Part shown: positions 7,600-17,113 of the stretch, in pieces
How the letters are laid out: every line of letters starts with the position of its first letter
Position numbering within the stretch: the first letter of the stretch is position 1
Origin: an uncultured Pelagibacteraceae bacterium
GTDB taxonomy: Bacteria; Pseudomonadota; Alphaproteobacteria; Pelagibacterales; Pelagibacteraceae
Assembly (NCBI GenBank): GCA_902558435.1
Contig: CACEDU010000007.1
Location: 1 to 62,343 of the forward strand
Direction of reading: 5' to 3'
DNA length: 62,343 nt
Notes under the pieces: generated by a model
Seen by the model: only the letters and a program-made list of their open reading frames with translations
Database searches by the model: none
Told to the model about the DNA's origin: nothing
Position numbers and translations under genes: made by a program

Positions 7600-9359
7600 T
7601 TTTTTTTTAAATTTTTTTTTCTTTTATATTTTTTTGATTTATATTTTTTTGGTTTAGCTTTGCTAGACTTAATTATTTTAATATCTTTATTTACAAAAAC
7701 TTTTTGTAAATTTTCTAATTTTTCTATTTTTTCTATTACTTTTCCAGATTTTAGTAAAAATTCTATAGTATAATCTTGAAGACTTAAATTTTGATCTATA
7801 TTAAAATTAATTTTTATTTTGTTCTTTTTTTTAAAGTAATTTAAATCTTCAGCAAAATGAGTTTCAATAAAATTTAAAATTTTTTCATTTATATTAACAT
7901 TTACTTCTTTAGAATTTGTCTCCAATGTCTTAATTTCAATTAACTTAATTATTTTCAATGCTAGAGTTTCATTAGTTAATCTTATTGACCATTTGATATT
8001 GCTCTCTCTCAATCTTTGTCTTGACATTTCAAGCAGACCAAAATTACTTATCCTTCCTATTTGAATTCTGGCTCTATCATTTCTACATCTTTCCTTCAAT
8101 TTTCTCTCGACTTGTTTACGATTATTAAAACTAAGCATATCTATAAAATCAATAATTATTAGACCAGAGAGATCTCTAATTTTAATTTGTCTAGCTATTT
8201 CCTCTGCAGCTTCTAGATTTGTGTCTAACGCAGTATTTTCAACATTTTTTTGTTTTATCGATTTTCCTGAATTTATATCTATTGAAACCAAAGCCTCTGT
8301 TGGATTTATAACAAGATAACCACCCGAACTTAATTTTACTTCGGTTTTAAAAATTTCAAAAAGTTTTTTTTCTATATTCTCTTTAAAAAATAATGGTATT
8401 TTTTCTCTAAATTTTTTAACTTTCTTTAATTGTTTTGGCATCATTAATTTCATATAATTTTTTGCTTTTTGATAACCTTCGTTGCCTTCAATTATTATAC
8501 TTTGGGTCTCATCATCATACATATCTCTTATACTTCTTTTAATTATGTCGCTCTCTTGATGAATTAATGAGGGTGCAATTGAATTTAAAGCATTGTCTTT
8601 GATGGAATTCCAAATATTGACTAAATTTTTAAGATCTCCTTCAATTTCATTTTTAGTTTTATTTGAACCAGCTGTTCTAACAATTATTCCCATTTCTTTT
8701 GGAATTTCTATTTCATTTAAAATTTTTCTAATTTTTTTTCTATCACCAGGATTAAAAATCTTTCTAGAGATTCCACCCCCTTTGGCTGTATTTGGCATTA
8801 ATACAATATATTTTCCTGCAATACTTATGAATGTAGAAAGAGCTGCACCTTTAAATCCTCTTTCATCTTTTAATACTTGCACTAAAATTACTTGATTTGG
8901 TTTAATCACTTCTTGAATTTTATATCTTTTAGAGGGAAATTTTTTTTTACTTATATCTTTTTCTATATTTTCATCTTCTAATTTTTCTACTGGATCACTT
9001 AATTTAATTTCTTCATTTCCTTCTAAAATTTTATCCTCATTGTTTTCACTTTCCTTTGAAAGCTCTTCTCTAACTTTTTCTTCTTCTTCTTTTATTTTTT
9101 CTAGATCAGTTTGTGGAAGTTGATAATAATCCGACTGAATATCGTTGAATGAAAGAAAGCCATGTCTGTCTCTTCCAAAATCAACAAATGCTGCTTGAAG
9201 TGAGGGTTCAATCCTGCTTACTTTACCTAGGTAAATATTGTTTTTAATTAAAGTGTTGTTTACACTCTCATATTCATAATCTTCAATATGATTATCTTTT
9301 TTGAGAACAACTCTAGTTTCATTGGGATGCGAAGCATCAATGTATAAATTTTTTGACAT
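7596..9359 (-). CDS. Ribonuclease E/G, Zn-link motif missing
   Basis: A 587-residue endoribonuclease of the RNase E/G family (mRNA decay and rRNA/tRNA processing). An S1 domain starts near residue 35 (YLGKVSRIEPSLQAAFVDFGRDRHGFLSF) and is interrupted at about 80-150 by an acidic, Lys/Glu-rich insertion, a layout I associate with alphaproteobacterial RNase E. The RNase H/DNase-like catalytic part carries the metal-binding aspartates in LVSIDINSGKS (Asp361) and LIIIDFIDM (Asp404), and FGLLEMSRQRLR (440-451). The cysteines of the Zn-link (CPxCxG), expected right after this, are absent: the sequence reads ESNIKWSIRLTNETLALK. The tail after about 560 is a basic Lys-rich stretch, much shorter than the scaffold of E. 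coli RNase E. It cannot be decided whether rne or rng is the better name. Confidence 0.92.
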   Translation of the reverse strand: MSKNLYIDASHPNETRVVLKKDNHIEDYEYESVNNTLIKNNIYLGKVSRIEPSLQAAFVDFGRDRHGFLSFNDIQSDYYQLPQTDLEKIKEEEEKVREELSKESENNEDKILEGNEEIKLSDPVEKLEDENIEKDISKKKFPSKRYKIQEVIKPNQVILVQVLKDERGFKGAALSTFISIAGKYIVLMPNTAKGGGISRKIFNPGDRKKIRKILNEIEIPKEMGIIVRTAGSNKTKNEIEGDLKNLVNIWNSIKDNALNSIAPSLIHQESDIIKRSIRDMYDDETQSIIIEGNEGYQKAKNYMKLMMPKQLKKVKKFREKIPLFFKENIEKKLFEIFKTEVKLSSGGYLVINPTEALVSIDINSGKSIKQKNVENTALDTNLEAAEEIARQIKIRDLSGLIIIDFIDMLSFNNRKQVERKLKERCRNDRARIQIGRISNFGLLEMSRQRLRESNIKWSIRLTNETLALKIIKLIEIKTLETNSKEVNVNINEKILNFIETHFAEDLNYFKKKNKIKINFNIDQNLSLQDYTIEFLLKSGKVIEKIEKLENLQKVFVNKDIKIIKSSKAKPKKYKSKKYKRKKNLKKN

Positions 9360-9437
9360 AAATTTTGATTATTTTTCATTATTTTTAAAAATTCGGTGCC
9401 TTAACTTTAACAAATTCAATCAATAAATTAAACTAAA

Positions 9438-11777
9438 ATGAGTAATTTGTTAAAAAAACTTTTAATAGCAATAACTCTAATTGTTTCAACAAGCTTTATT
9501 GCAATTTTTTCAATTCTGTGGACTTATTCAAATAAGCTACCAGATTATAAATTTTTAAAAAATTATAAACCACCAGTATCAAGCAAAGTTTACTCTGGAA
9601 ATGGTGTATTGATAAGTGATTTTTCAGCTGAAAAAAGAATATTTGTTCCCTACAACGCTATCCCAAAAAAAATAATTCACTCATTCTTATCCTCTGAGGA
9701 TAAGAACTTTTTTAAACACCCAGGTGTAGATGCAAAAGGAGTTCTTAGAGCAGTAAAAAATAATATTTTCAATATAATTAGATCAAACAGATTAGAAGGC
9801 GCATCCACAATTACACAACAAGTTGCAAAAAACTTTCTTTTATCAAATGAGGTAAGTTTAGATAGAAAGATTAAAGAGGCCATCTTGGCATTCAGAATTG
9901 AGAGAGCTCTTACGAAAGAGAGGATATTAGAGCTTTATTTAAACCAAATTTATTTAGGTGAAGGCTCATATGGTATAGCTTCTGCAAGTTTAAGATATTT
10001 TGATAAACCAATAAGTGAATTAAATTACTCAGAGTCTGCATTATTGGCTGCATTACCAAAGGCACCAAGTAAATACAATCCATATAAAAATAAAAAATTA
10101 GCAATCTACAGGAGAAATTTAGTATTAAAAAATCTTTATGAAAATTCCTACATTTCAAACGAAAAATATCTCCAATTAATTAACTCAGATATAAATTTAA
10201 AAAAGAGAAAGAGAATATTTTTAGAGGATACTAGATATTTTGTAGAAGATATTAGAAAAAAAATAATTAAAGAATATGGTTATGATCAAGTTCATAAACA
10301 AGGCTTTAATATAAAAACTCCAATTAATTTAGAGCTTCAAAATTTTGCTGCAGCATCTTTAAGAAAAGGATTGTTAGAATATGATAGAAGAAAAGGATGG
10401 CGGGGATCAATTGATAATAGAAATTATGAGGATTGGAATAAAAATTTAGATAAGTTTAAGTTAGAAAAAACAATTGGTTGGGAAATAGCTATTGTCAAAA
10501 GAATAGATAAATTTGAGACTGTAATTCAAACATCAGATAAAAAAAATGGTATAATTAGTTATGAAGATATTAATTGGACAAGAAAAAATTTTAATCAAAT
10601 TTTCAAAATTAATGATTTAATTTACGTAAAAAAAATTTCTGATGGAATTTACAGCTTAAGACAGTTACCAAATGTAAATGGTGGAATAGTTGTTATGGAC
10701 CCATATAGTGGAAGAGTGTTAGCTCTATCAGGTGGATTTAGTTTTAAAAAAAGTGAATTTAATAGAGTTTCGCAAGCCAAGCGACAACCAGGTTCAGCAT
10801 TTAAGCCTTTTATATATGCACTAGCATTAGAAAATAATTTTACCCCATCCTCTTTGATCCTTGATGCCCCCATTGTGCTTAATCAAGGACAAGATCTCAA
10901 AATGTGGAAGCCAGAAAACTATGGTAAAAAATTTTATGGTCTATCTACTTTAAGAACAGGAGTAGAAAAGTCTAGAAACCTTATGACTGTTAGAATCTCA
11001 CAAGATTTGGGAATTGATAAAATTATAAACTTTTCAAAAAAACTTAATATTTATGAAAATCCCGATGAGTTGATGTCAGTATCATTAGGATCTGCAGAAA
11101 CAACTTTATTAAATATAACAAGTGCTTACTGTTCATTTGTAAATGGTGGAAAACTAGTTACACCGATTTTAATTGATAGAATTCAGGATAGTGAGGGCAA
11201 TACAATATCAAATAATGAGAAAAGATATTGTGAAAACTGTGATAAAATTTCTTTTAAAGGTAATAAAGTACCTGTAATAAAAAGTAATTTTAAACAAATA
11301 TTTTCTTCTCAAACTGCTTATCAAATGACTTCAATTTTAGAGGGGGTAATTGAAAGAGGTACTGGAAAGCGCTTAAAAGATTTAAACTTACAGCTTGCTG
11401 GAAAAACGGGCACAACGAATAATAATACAGACACATGGTTTATTGGTTTTACATCAAATTTAGTTGTTGGAGTATATGTGGGATATGACAGTCCAAAAAA
11501 ATTGGGAAAATATGAAACAGGTTCTAAAACTGCTCTTCCAATTTTTAAAGATTTTATAACAAAAGCAGTTAATAAATATGAAGCAAGACCTTTTAAAATT
11601 GCAAAAGGAATTAAAATGATGGTCATAGATGCGGACACAGGGAAAAAAGCAGATTTTGGATCAAAACAGACAATTATTGAGTCTTATAAAAAAGAAAAAA
11701 TTGAAAATCAGATATATAGTAGTATTGATAAATATAAACTTAACAAATATAAAAAAAATATTCTAAAATTTTATTAA
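9438..11777 (+). CDS. mrcA: Penicillin-binding protein 1A (bifunctional)
   Basis: A 779-residue class A penicillin-binding protein that polymerises and cross-links peptidoglycan in the periplasm. An N-terminal membrane anchor (about 7-29) is followed by a GT51 glycosyltransferase domain with the catalytic Glu87 in SSEDKNFFKHPGVD and the GASTITQQVAKN and RALTKERILELYLNQIYLG motifs, an OB-like linker, and a transpeptidase domain with the active serine in RQPGSAFKP (Ser453, Lys456) and the KTG triad near 656-658 (GKTGTTNN). Length fits PBP1A. It is divergent from the RNase E/G gene and shares one base with the start of prfB (TAATG). Confidence 0.95.
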   Translation: MSNLLKKLLIAITLIVSTSFIAIFSILWTYSNKLPDYKFLKNYKPPVSSKVYSGNGVLISDFSAEKRIFVPYNAIPKKIIHSFLSSEDKNFFKHPGVDAKGVLRAVKNNIFNIIRSNRLEGASTITQQVAKNFLLSNEVSLDRKIKEAILAFRIERALTKERILELYLNQIYLGEGSYGIASASLRYFDKPISELNYSESALLAALPKAPSKYNPYKNKKLAIYRRNLVLKNLYENSYISNEKYLQLINSDINLKKRKRIFLEDTRYFVEDIRKKIIKEYGYDQVHKQGFNIKTPINLELQNFAAASLRKGLLEYDRRKGWRGSIDNRNYEDWNKNLDKFKLEKTIGWEIAIVKRIDKFETVIQTSDKKNGIISYEDINWTRKNFNQIFKINDLIYVKKISDGIYSLRQLPNVNGGIVVMDPYSGRVLALSGGFSFKKSEFNRVSQAKRQPGSAFKPFIYALALENNFTPSSLILDAPIVLNQGQDLKMWKPENYGKKFYGLSTLRTGVEKSRNLMTVRISQDLGIDKIINFSKKLNIYENPDELMSVSLGSAETTLLNITSAYCSFVNGGKLVTPILIDRIQDSEGNTISNNEKRYCENCDKISFKGNKVPVIKSNFKQIFSSQTAYQMTSILEGVIERGTGKRLKDLNLQLAGKTGTTNNNTDTWFIGFTSNLVVGVYVGYDSPKKLGKYETGSKTALPIFKDFITKAVNKYEARPFKIAKGIKMMVIDADTGKKADFGSKQTIIESYKKEKIENQIYSSIDKYKLNKYKKNILKFY

Positions 11778-12875
11778 TGGAACAAGAGATAGAAAAATTT
11801 AAGTCTGAGGTAATCAAAATAAATCAAAGAATTAAGGAGTTTCTTTGAAACACAAGATATTGTTTTAAAAAGAAATAAACTTAACATCCTCATAGAGAGT
11901 CCAAAATTCTGGGATGATAGAAAAAAAGCTGAAAAAATATTAAAAGAAAAAAAAGGATATGACGACTTATTAGTCTCTCATAAACAATCAGAAAGAGAGA
12001 TTGATGAGTTATATGATATCTTTAAGCTTGCAAGTGAAGAAAATGACAAACAGTTAATTCAAGAAACTTTAGATAAATTTTTAAATTTAAAAAAAGATTT
12101 AAAAAAATTAGAAATAAAATGTTTTCTTTCAAATGAAAATGATACTTTAGATAGTTATTTAGAATTTCATGCAGGTGCAGGAGGTACTGAGAGTCAAGAT
12201 TGGGCTCAAATGTTGAGAAGAATGTATATGAAATGGGCATCTGATCGAGGATATAATGTTGAATTGATTAGTGAGCATAGAGGTGATGAGGCAGGTATAA
12301 AGTCTTCAGTTATTAAAATTTCTGGAGAATATATTTATGGTTTTTTAAAATCAGAGTCTGGAATACACCGTTTGGTAAGAATCTCCCCATTTGACTCAGG
12401 TGCAAGAAGACATACTAGCTTTGCGAGCGTTTGGGTTTACCCAGTAATAAGTGAGAATATAGATATTGAGGTACTGGACAAAGATTTAAGAATCGATACT
12501 TACAGATCAAGTGGAGCAGGCGGACAACACGTTAATACAACTGATAGTGCAGTAAGAATTACTCATATTCCAAGTAAAATTGTTGTCCAATGTCAAAACG
12601 AAAGATCACAACATAAAAATAAAGAAACTTGCATGAACATGCTTAAAGCAAGACTTTATGAACACGAAATACAAAAGAGAAAAAAAGAGAGTGATAATAT
12701 TGAAAGCTCAAAATCAGAAATTGGTTGGGGACATCAAATAAGATCATATGTATTACATCCTTACAGAATGGTGAAAGACAACAGAACAAACTACGAAAAT
12801 TCAAATCCAGATAAGGTATTAGATGGAGAAATTGATGAATTTTTAGAAAACTCTTTATATAAATTAAATGCTTAA
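11777..12875 (+). CDS. prfB: Peptide chain release factor 2, programmed +1 frameshift
   Basis: RF2 recognises UAA and UGA stop codons and releases the finished peptide. The gene is in two frames: 23 codons from ATG 11777 to an in-frame TGA at 11846-11848, then a +1 shift continues from GAA at 11847 to 12875, giving about 365 residues. The shift site is the classic one, an internal Shine-Dalgarno-like AAGGAG two to three bases before TTT CTT TGA. In the second frame the stop-codon recognition tripeptide SPF (RISPFDSGARRHTS) and the catalytic GGQ (SSGAGGQHVNTTDSAVRITH) are intact. UGA recognition by RF2 itself sets the shift frequency, so the gene autoregulates. Its stop overlaps the next start by eight bases. 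Confidence 0.96.
11834..11848 (+). promoter_or_regulatory. prfB +1 recoding site
   Basis: AAGGAG at 11834-11839, then TTT CTT TGA: an SD-like hexamer, a slippery CTT leucine codon and an in-frame TGA. This is the known RF2 recoding signal. When RF2 is scarce, peptidyl-tRNA-Leu slips from CUU to UUU and translation continues in the +1 frame at GAA (11847). Confidence 0.95.
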
Positions 12876-15846
12876 GAAAATATTAATTACAGGTATATCA
12901 ATTTTATTAATTTTCGGTATATGCATTTCATATTTAAGTATTTATGGCATAAAAACAGATAAATTTAATAATTTTATAAATAATAAAGTCAAAGATTTTA
13001 ACTCAAAACTTACACTTCAAACTGAGAATGTTTATATTAAGTTAAATCTAAGTGAGAGAGCAATTAATATTAACACTAAGAATGCAAATTTAATTGCAGA
13101 ATTCAACACAATTAAAATTTCAAATATAGATATAAATTTAAATTTAATAAAATTTTTAAAGAATGAAAGTTCAATAAAAAATATAAAAATAAAATCTGCA
13201 AGTAATTTAATAAAAGATGTTTCATCATTCTTAAATACACTAGACTATAATCTAACTAGATACATATTTTATAGTCAGATCAAAGAAGGATTATTAAATT
13301 TTGAACTAGATGCTAAATTAGATAGTAAAAGACAAGAGTCTCTCTCTTATTTTATTTCAGGCTCAGTGAGCAATGCAAAATTAAATATACCAGGATATGA
13401 AAGTTTAAATGACTTAAATTTTAATTTTCAGACTCAGGATAAAATAATTAAAATTTCAAATTTAAACTTTACTTATGATGAGATACTGCTTTCATCAAAA
13501 AGATTAGATATAAAAGAGAAAAAATCTGGTGAATATTACATTGAAGGAGATATAGAAAATACTAAAGCATTAATAAACCCAAACTTAATATTTAAATTTA
13601 CAAATATAAAACAAGATTATTTGTCTAATAAAGATATTTTGTTTAAGAGTAAAAATTCATTCTCCTTTAAATTAAATAAAAATAAAAAAATTAAAAATAT
13701 CAAAATTGACTCAGTTTTAAATTTTGACGAAATTCATTTTAATAATAAATACCAAAATTTAATTTTTTTAAAAGAGGGCACAATTAATTCTAAATTTGAA
13801 AATGAAAAATTTACTGCTGAGCTTGATGCCTATTTTGCTTTTTTAGACGATTTAAAAATAAAGAATGAATTTAAAAATAATAATTTAAAATTATCTTTAA
13901 ATAGTAAAAAAAATCAAAAAATATTGATAAAAGGAAATATAAGAAATGGAAAAGCACTTTTAGATCCTAAAATTTTTTTAAACTTTATAGATATAGATCC
14001 CAAACTTCTATCTGATAAAAAAATTAATTTAGAGTCAGATAATAACTTTAAATTTGAAGTTTATAATAACAAAATAGAAAATTACCTATTCGACTCAGAA
14101 ATTTACATAGATAAATTACAATTTAATAAAGAAATCCAAGACGTTCTGTACTTAAAAAATATTAAAACTAAAATAATTTTTGGAGACCAGTTATTAAAAG
14201 TAGATTTAAATAGTGATTACTCATTTTTAGATAAAAATTTTGATAATGAGTCAGAAAATAATATTATATATCTCAAATTAGACAAAAAAGACGAAAAAAC
14301 CTCTGATGTAGAAATATTTGTACAGTCAGATAATAATACAATTAATACTAAAGAGTTTAAGAAATATTTAGATATTCAAGAAGAACATAATTTAATAAAG
14401 GATCAAATAATAAACCTAAATTCAAATTTTACAATAAATGCATCGATTGATGACACATTTAAAATTAAAAAATTTGCTATAAAATCAAATTTAAATTTTG
14501 ATAATTTAAATATTAATTACAGATCAAATTTCATTAAAAAATATTTAACAAGTTTCGACAATAAGATTACTATCAAAAATCCTCAAATTTTATTTGAATA
14601 TTCAAATGATATAATTAATTTTCAACTAGATGGAAAATATTTATTACAAAATAAAGAGGATAATTTTTTTATCAAATACAAAGGTAACGAAAATAATTAT
14701 GAACTTTATACATTATTAAATTTAGATGATAGTGATTTAAAAATTGATGAAATTCAATATTTAAAGAAAAAAAGTATTCCATCAAAATTAGAAATTTTAT
14801 TAAATAAATCTATAAATGGATTTAACTTACAGAAAATCAGTTTTAAAGAAAACAAAAATTATATTTCAATAGATAATCTCTATATATCCGACGATTTTAA
14901 ATTGCAGAGTGTGGATAAAATTGATGTAAATTTTTTTAATAGCAAGGGAGTTAAAAATAATTTTCAAATTAAAAAAAATTCAAATAATTATAAATTTATT
15001 GGAAACCAAATCGATGGAGAAAAAATAATTGAAAAACTATTGAAGAGCAATAATGAAACTAAGATTTCAAATTTCTTTGATAATTTAAATACCTCAGTAA
15101 TATTGAATTTAGAAAAGGTATATTTAGAAAAAGATGAATATCTTAAAAAATTTGTTGGCGAATTTGATATAAAAAATAATAAATTAATACTAGCTAAAGC
15201 CAATGGAGTTTTAGACAAAGAAAATCAATTCTCTTATTCTTATAGAACAACAGCTAAGAATGAAAAAATCACAAATATATTTATTCAAGAACCAAAACCA
15301 TTTATCAATAATTATAAATTTATAAAAGGTTTTGATGAAGGTGAATTAAAGCTCAGTTCAATCAAAATTGATAATACATCTAGGTCAAAACTCAACATTA
15401 GTAATTTCAAAGTTAAAGAAGTACCAGTTTTAGCAAAAATTCTTACACTTGCAGATTTACAAGGAATTGCTGATTTTTTGACAGGCGAGGGAATAAGATT
15501 TAATGAATTTGAGATGGATTATAAAACAAAAAACAATTTAATAGAGATTGATGAGATTTATGCAGTAGGGCCAGCTATTTCAATAATGATGGAGGGTTAT
15601 ATTGAGAAAGACAGGATAACAAGTTTAAGAGGAACCTTAGTGCCTGCAACAACTATTAATAATACAATAGCCAAAATTCCTTTACTTGGTAAAATTTTAG
15701 TAGGTAGTAAAACTGGCGAAGGTGTATTTGGTGTCAGTTTTAAAATTAAAGGACCACCTAATGATTTAAAAAGTACAGTTAATCCAATAAAAACTTTAAC
15801 TCCAAGATTTATTACCAGGACTTTAGAAAATCTTAAAGGTGATTAA
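12868..15846 (+). CDS. AsmA-like / DUF3971 envelope protein
   Basis: A 992-residue protein with one N-terminal membrane helix (about 4-25, ILITGISILLIFGICISYLSI) followed by a very long, beta-strand-rich, repetitive region with many short alternating Asn/Lys/Ile segments. The C-terminal 150 residues carry the recognisable AsmA/YhdP-type block (ILTLADLQGIADFLTGEG, GYIEKDRITSLRGTLVPA, KIPLLGKILVG). Members of this superfamily (YhdP, TamB, AsmA) are thought to form hydrophobic-groove bridges that move phospholipids between inner and outer membrane. That role is inferred here from the family. It overlaps prfB by eight bases, and its stop is fused with that of tyrS (TTAA). Confidence 0.8.
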   Translation: MLKKILITGISILLIFGICISYLSIYGIKTDKFNNFINNKVKDFNSKLTLQTENVYIKLNLSERAININTKNANLIAEFNTIKISNIDINLNLIKFLKNESSIKNIKIKSASNLIKDVSSFLNTLDYNLTRYIFYSQIKEGLLNFELDAKLDSKRQESLSYFISGSVSNAKLNIPGYESLNDLNFNFQTQDKIIKISNLNFTYDEILLSSKRLDIKEKKSGEYYIEGDIENTKALINPNLIFKFTNIKQDYLSNKDILFKSKNSFSFKLNKNKKIKNIKIDSVLNFDEIHFNNKYQNLIFLKEGTINSKFENEKFTAELDAYFAFLDDLKIKNEFKNNNLKLSLNSKKNQKILIKGNIRNGKALLDPKIFLNFIDIDPKLLSDKKINLESDNNFKFEVYNNKIENYLFDSEIYIDKLQFNKEIQDVLYLKNIKTKIIFGDQLLKVDLNSDYSFLDKNFDNESENNIIYLKLDKKDEKTSDVEIFVQSDNNTINTKEFKKYLDIQEEHNLIKDQIINLNSNFTINASIDDTFKIKKFAIKSNLNFDNLNINYRSNFIKKYLTSFDNKITIKNPQILFEYSNDIINFQLDGKYLLQNKEDNFFIKYKGNENNYELYTLLNLDDSDLKIDEIQYLKKKSIPSKLEILLNKSINGFNLQKISFKENKNYISIDNLYISDDFKLQSVDKIDVNFFNSKGVKNNFQIKKNSNNYKFIGNQIDGEKIIEKLLKSNNETKISNFFDNLNTSVILNLEKVYLEKDEYLKKFVGEFDIKNNKLILAKANGVLDKENQFSYSYRTTAKNEKITNIFIQEPKPFINNYKFIKGFDEGELKLSSIKIDNTSRSKLNISNFKVKEVPVLAKILTLADLQGIADFLTGEGIRFNEFEMDYKTKNNLIEIDEIYAVGPAISIMMEGYIEKDRITSLRGTLVPATTINNTIAKIPLLGKILVGSKTGEGVFGVSFKIKGPPNDLKSTVNPIKTLTPRFITRTLENLKGD

Positions 15847-17066
15847 TTTGTAATTTTAAAGTGCTTTTTTTTTCCTATAGATAGTTTAATAAAACCCTTA
15901 TCTGAGAATAAATTAGGATCAATTATATATTTTTCATCTAATACAGTTTCATTATTTAATTTTATCCCGTTTGATTTTATTAATCTTCTTATTTCTGATT
16001 TAGAAATTTCTTTATTTACAAAAGAAATTAGCTCAACTATATTTTTTGATAAAATATCATTATTGACTTTTATCCCAGGAAGATTTTCTCCTGTAGAATT
16101 CTCTTTGAAAGTATTTTTTGCAAGTTTCTCAGACTTTTCAGCTTCTTTTTTCCCATGTAACATTTCTGTTGCATTATTGGCGAGTAAAATTTTTAGTTCG
16201 TTTATATCTTTATCTTTTTCTTTCTCTATTTTATCTAAAGACAGGTCAGTAAACATTTTTAAAAACTTTAATACATCTCTATCATCAGTATTTCTCCAAA
16301 ACTGCCAATAATCATATGGAGATAACATTTCTTTATTTAACCATACAGCCCCTTTTTCAGTTTTACCCATTTTAGTACCTGATGCTAATGTTATTAGTGG
16401 AGTAGTTAAGCCAAATGCTTGATTTCCAGATTCTCTTTTAATTAGTTCAACACCGTTAACTATATTTCCCCATTGATCAGATCCTCCAATTTGTAAATTA
16501 CATTTGTTTGATTTATTAAGTTCATAAAAATCATATGCTTGTAAAATCATATAATTAAATTCCATATAACTTAAAGATTGTTCTCTTTCTAATCTTAATT
16601 TAACACTATCAAATGTTAACATTTTATTTATTGTAAAATGTTTACCAATGTCTCTTAAAAAATTTATATAATTGAGTTTGCTTAACCATTTATAATTATT
16701 CACAAAAATTGGTTTTAATTTTGTATTATTTGTTCTAAGAAAAATTTTAAAAACCTTTTTTATATTATTAATATTATTCTCAATTTGCTTTTCAGAAAGG
16801 ATTTTTCTAGTTTCCTCTTTACCTGATGGATCTCCTATTCTAGTCGTGCCCCCACCCAATAGAACAATTGGTCTGTGGCCATACTTTTGTAAAAGTCTAA
16901 GACACATAATTTGCAATAAACTTCCGACATGTAAACTTGGTGCTGTACTATCAAATCCAATATAAGCATTTGTGCTTTCTTTATTTAATAGATTTGATAA
17001 TTCTATTTCATTGGTACATTGATAATAGTACCCTCTCTCTTTAAATTCTTTTAAAAAATTATTCAT
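15843..17066 (-). CDS. tyrS: Tyrosine--tRNA ligase
   Basis: A 407-residue class I synthetase charging tRNA-Tyr. The HIGH-type motif is HVGS (46-49, in APSLHVGSLLQI), followed by VLLGGGTTRIGDPSGK, the tyrosine-binding YMILQAYDFYEL and QIGGSDQWGN, and the KMSKS-type loop KMGKT near residue 231. A C-terminal S4 RNA-binding domain is visible (EISKSEIRRLIKSNGIKLNN). Length is normal for the TyrRS form with S4. It is transcribed alone and converges on the AsmA-like gene with a 4-base stop overlap; its start is 47 bases from the divergent anmK. Confidence 0.96.
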   Translation of the reverse strand: MNNFLKEFKERGYYYQCTNEIELSNLLNKESTNAYIGFDSTAPSLHVGSLLQIMCLRLLQKYGHRPIVLLGGGTTRIGDPSGKEETRKILSEKQIENNINNIKKVFKIFLRTNNTKLKPIFVNNYKWLSKLNYINFLRDIGKHFTINKMLTFDSVKLRLEREQSLSYMEFNYMILQAYDFYELNKSNKCNLQIGGSDQWGNIVNGVELIKRESGNQAFGLTTPLITLASGTKMGKTEKGAVWLNKEMLSPYDYWQFWRNTDDRDVLKFLKMFTDLSLDKIEKEKDKDINELKILLANNATEMLHGKKEAEKSEKLAKNTFKENSTGENLPGIKVNNDILSKNIVELISFVNKEISKSEIRRLIKSNGIKLNNETVLDEKYIIDPNLFSDKGFIKLSIGKKKHFKITN

Positions 17067-17113
17067 AGGTCTATAATCTTACAATATACATATTTTAATA
17101 AAAAAAAATAAGA

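Noticed and set aside
9910..10158. Minus-strand open frames inside mrcA and similar shadows in aspS, accC and iolD
   Set aside because: They lie antisense to strongly conserved proteins and have low-complexity translations.
11777..11848. Apparent short ORF and truncated prfB, suggesting a pseudogene
   Set aside because: The break is the canonical programmed frameshift site of RF2, with all functional motifs intact afterwards.
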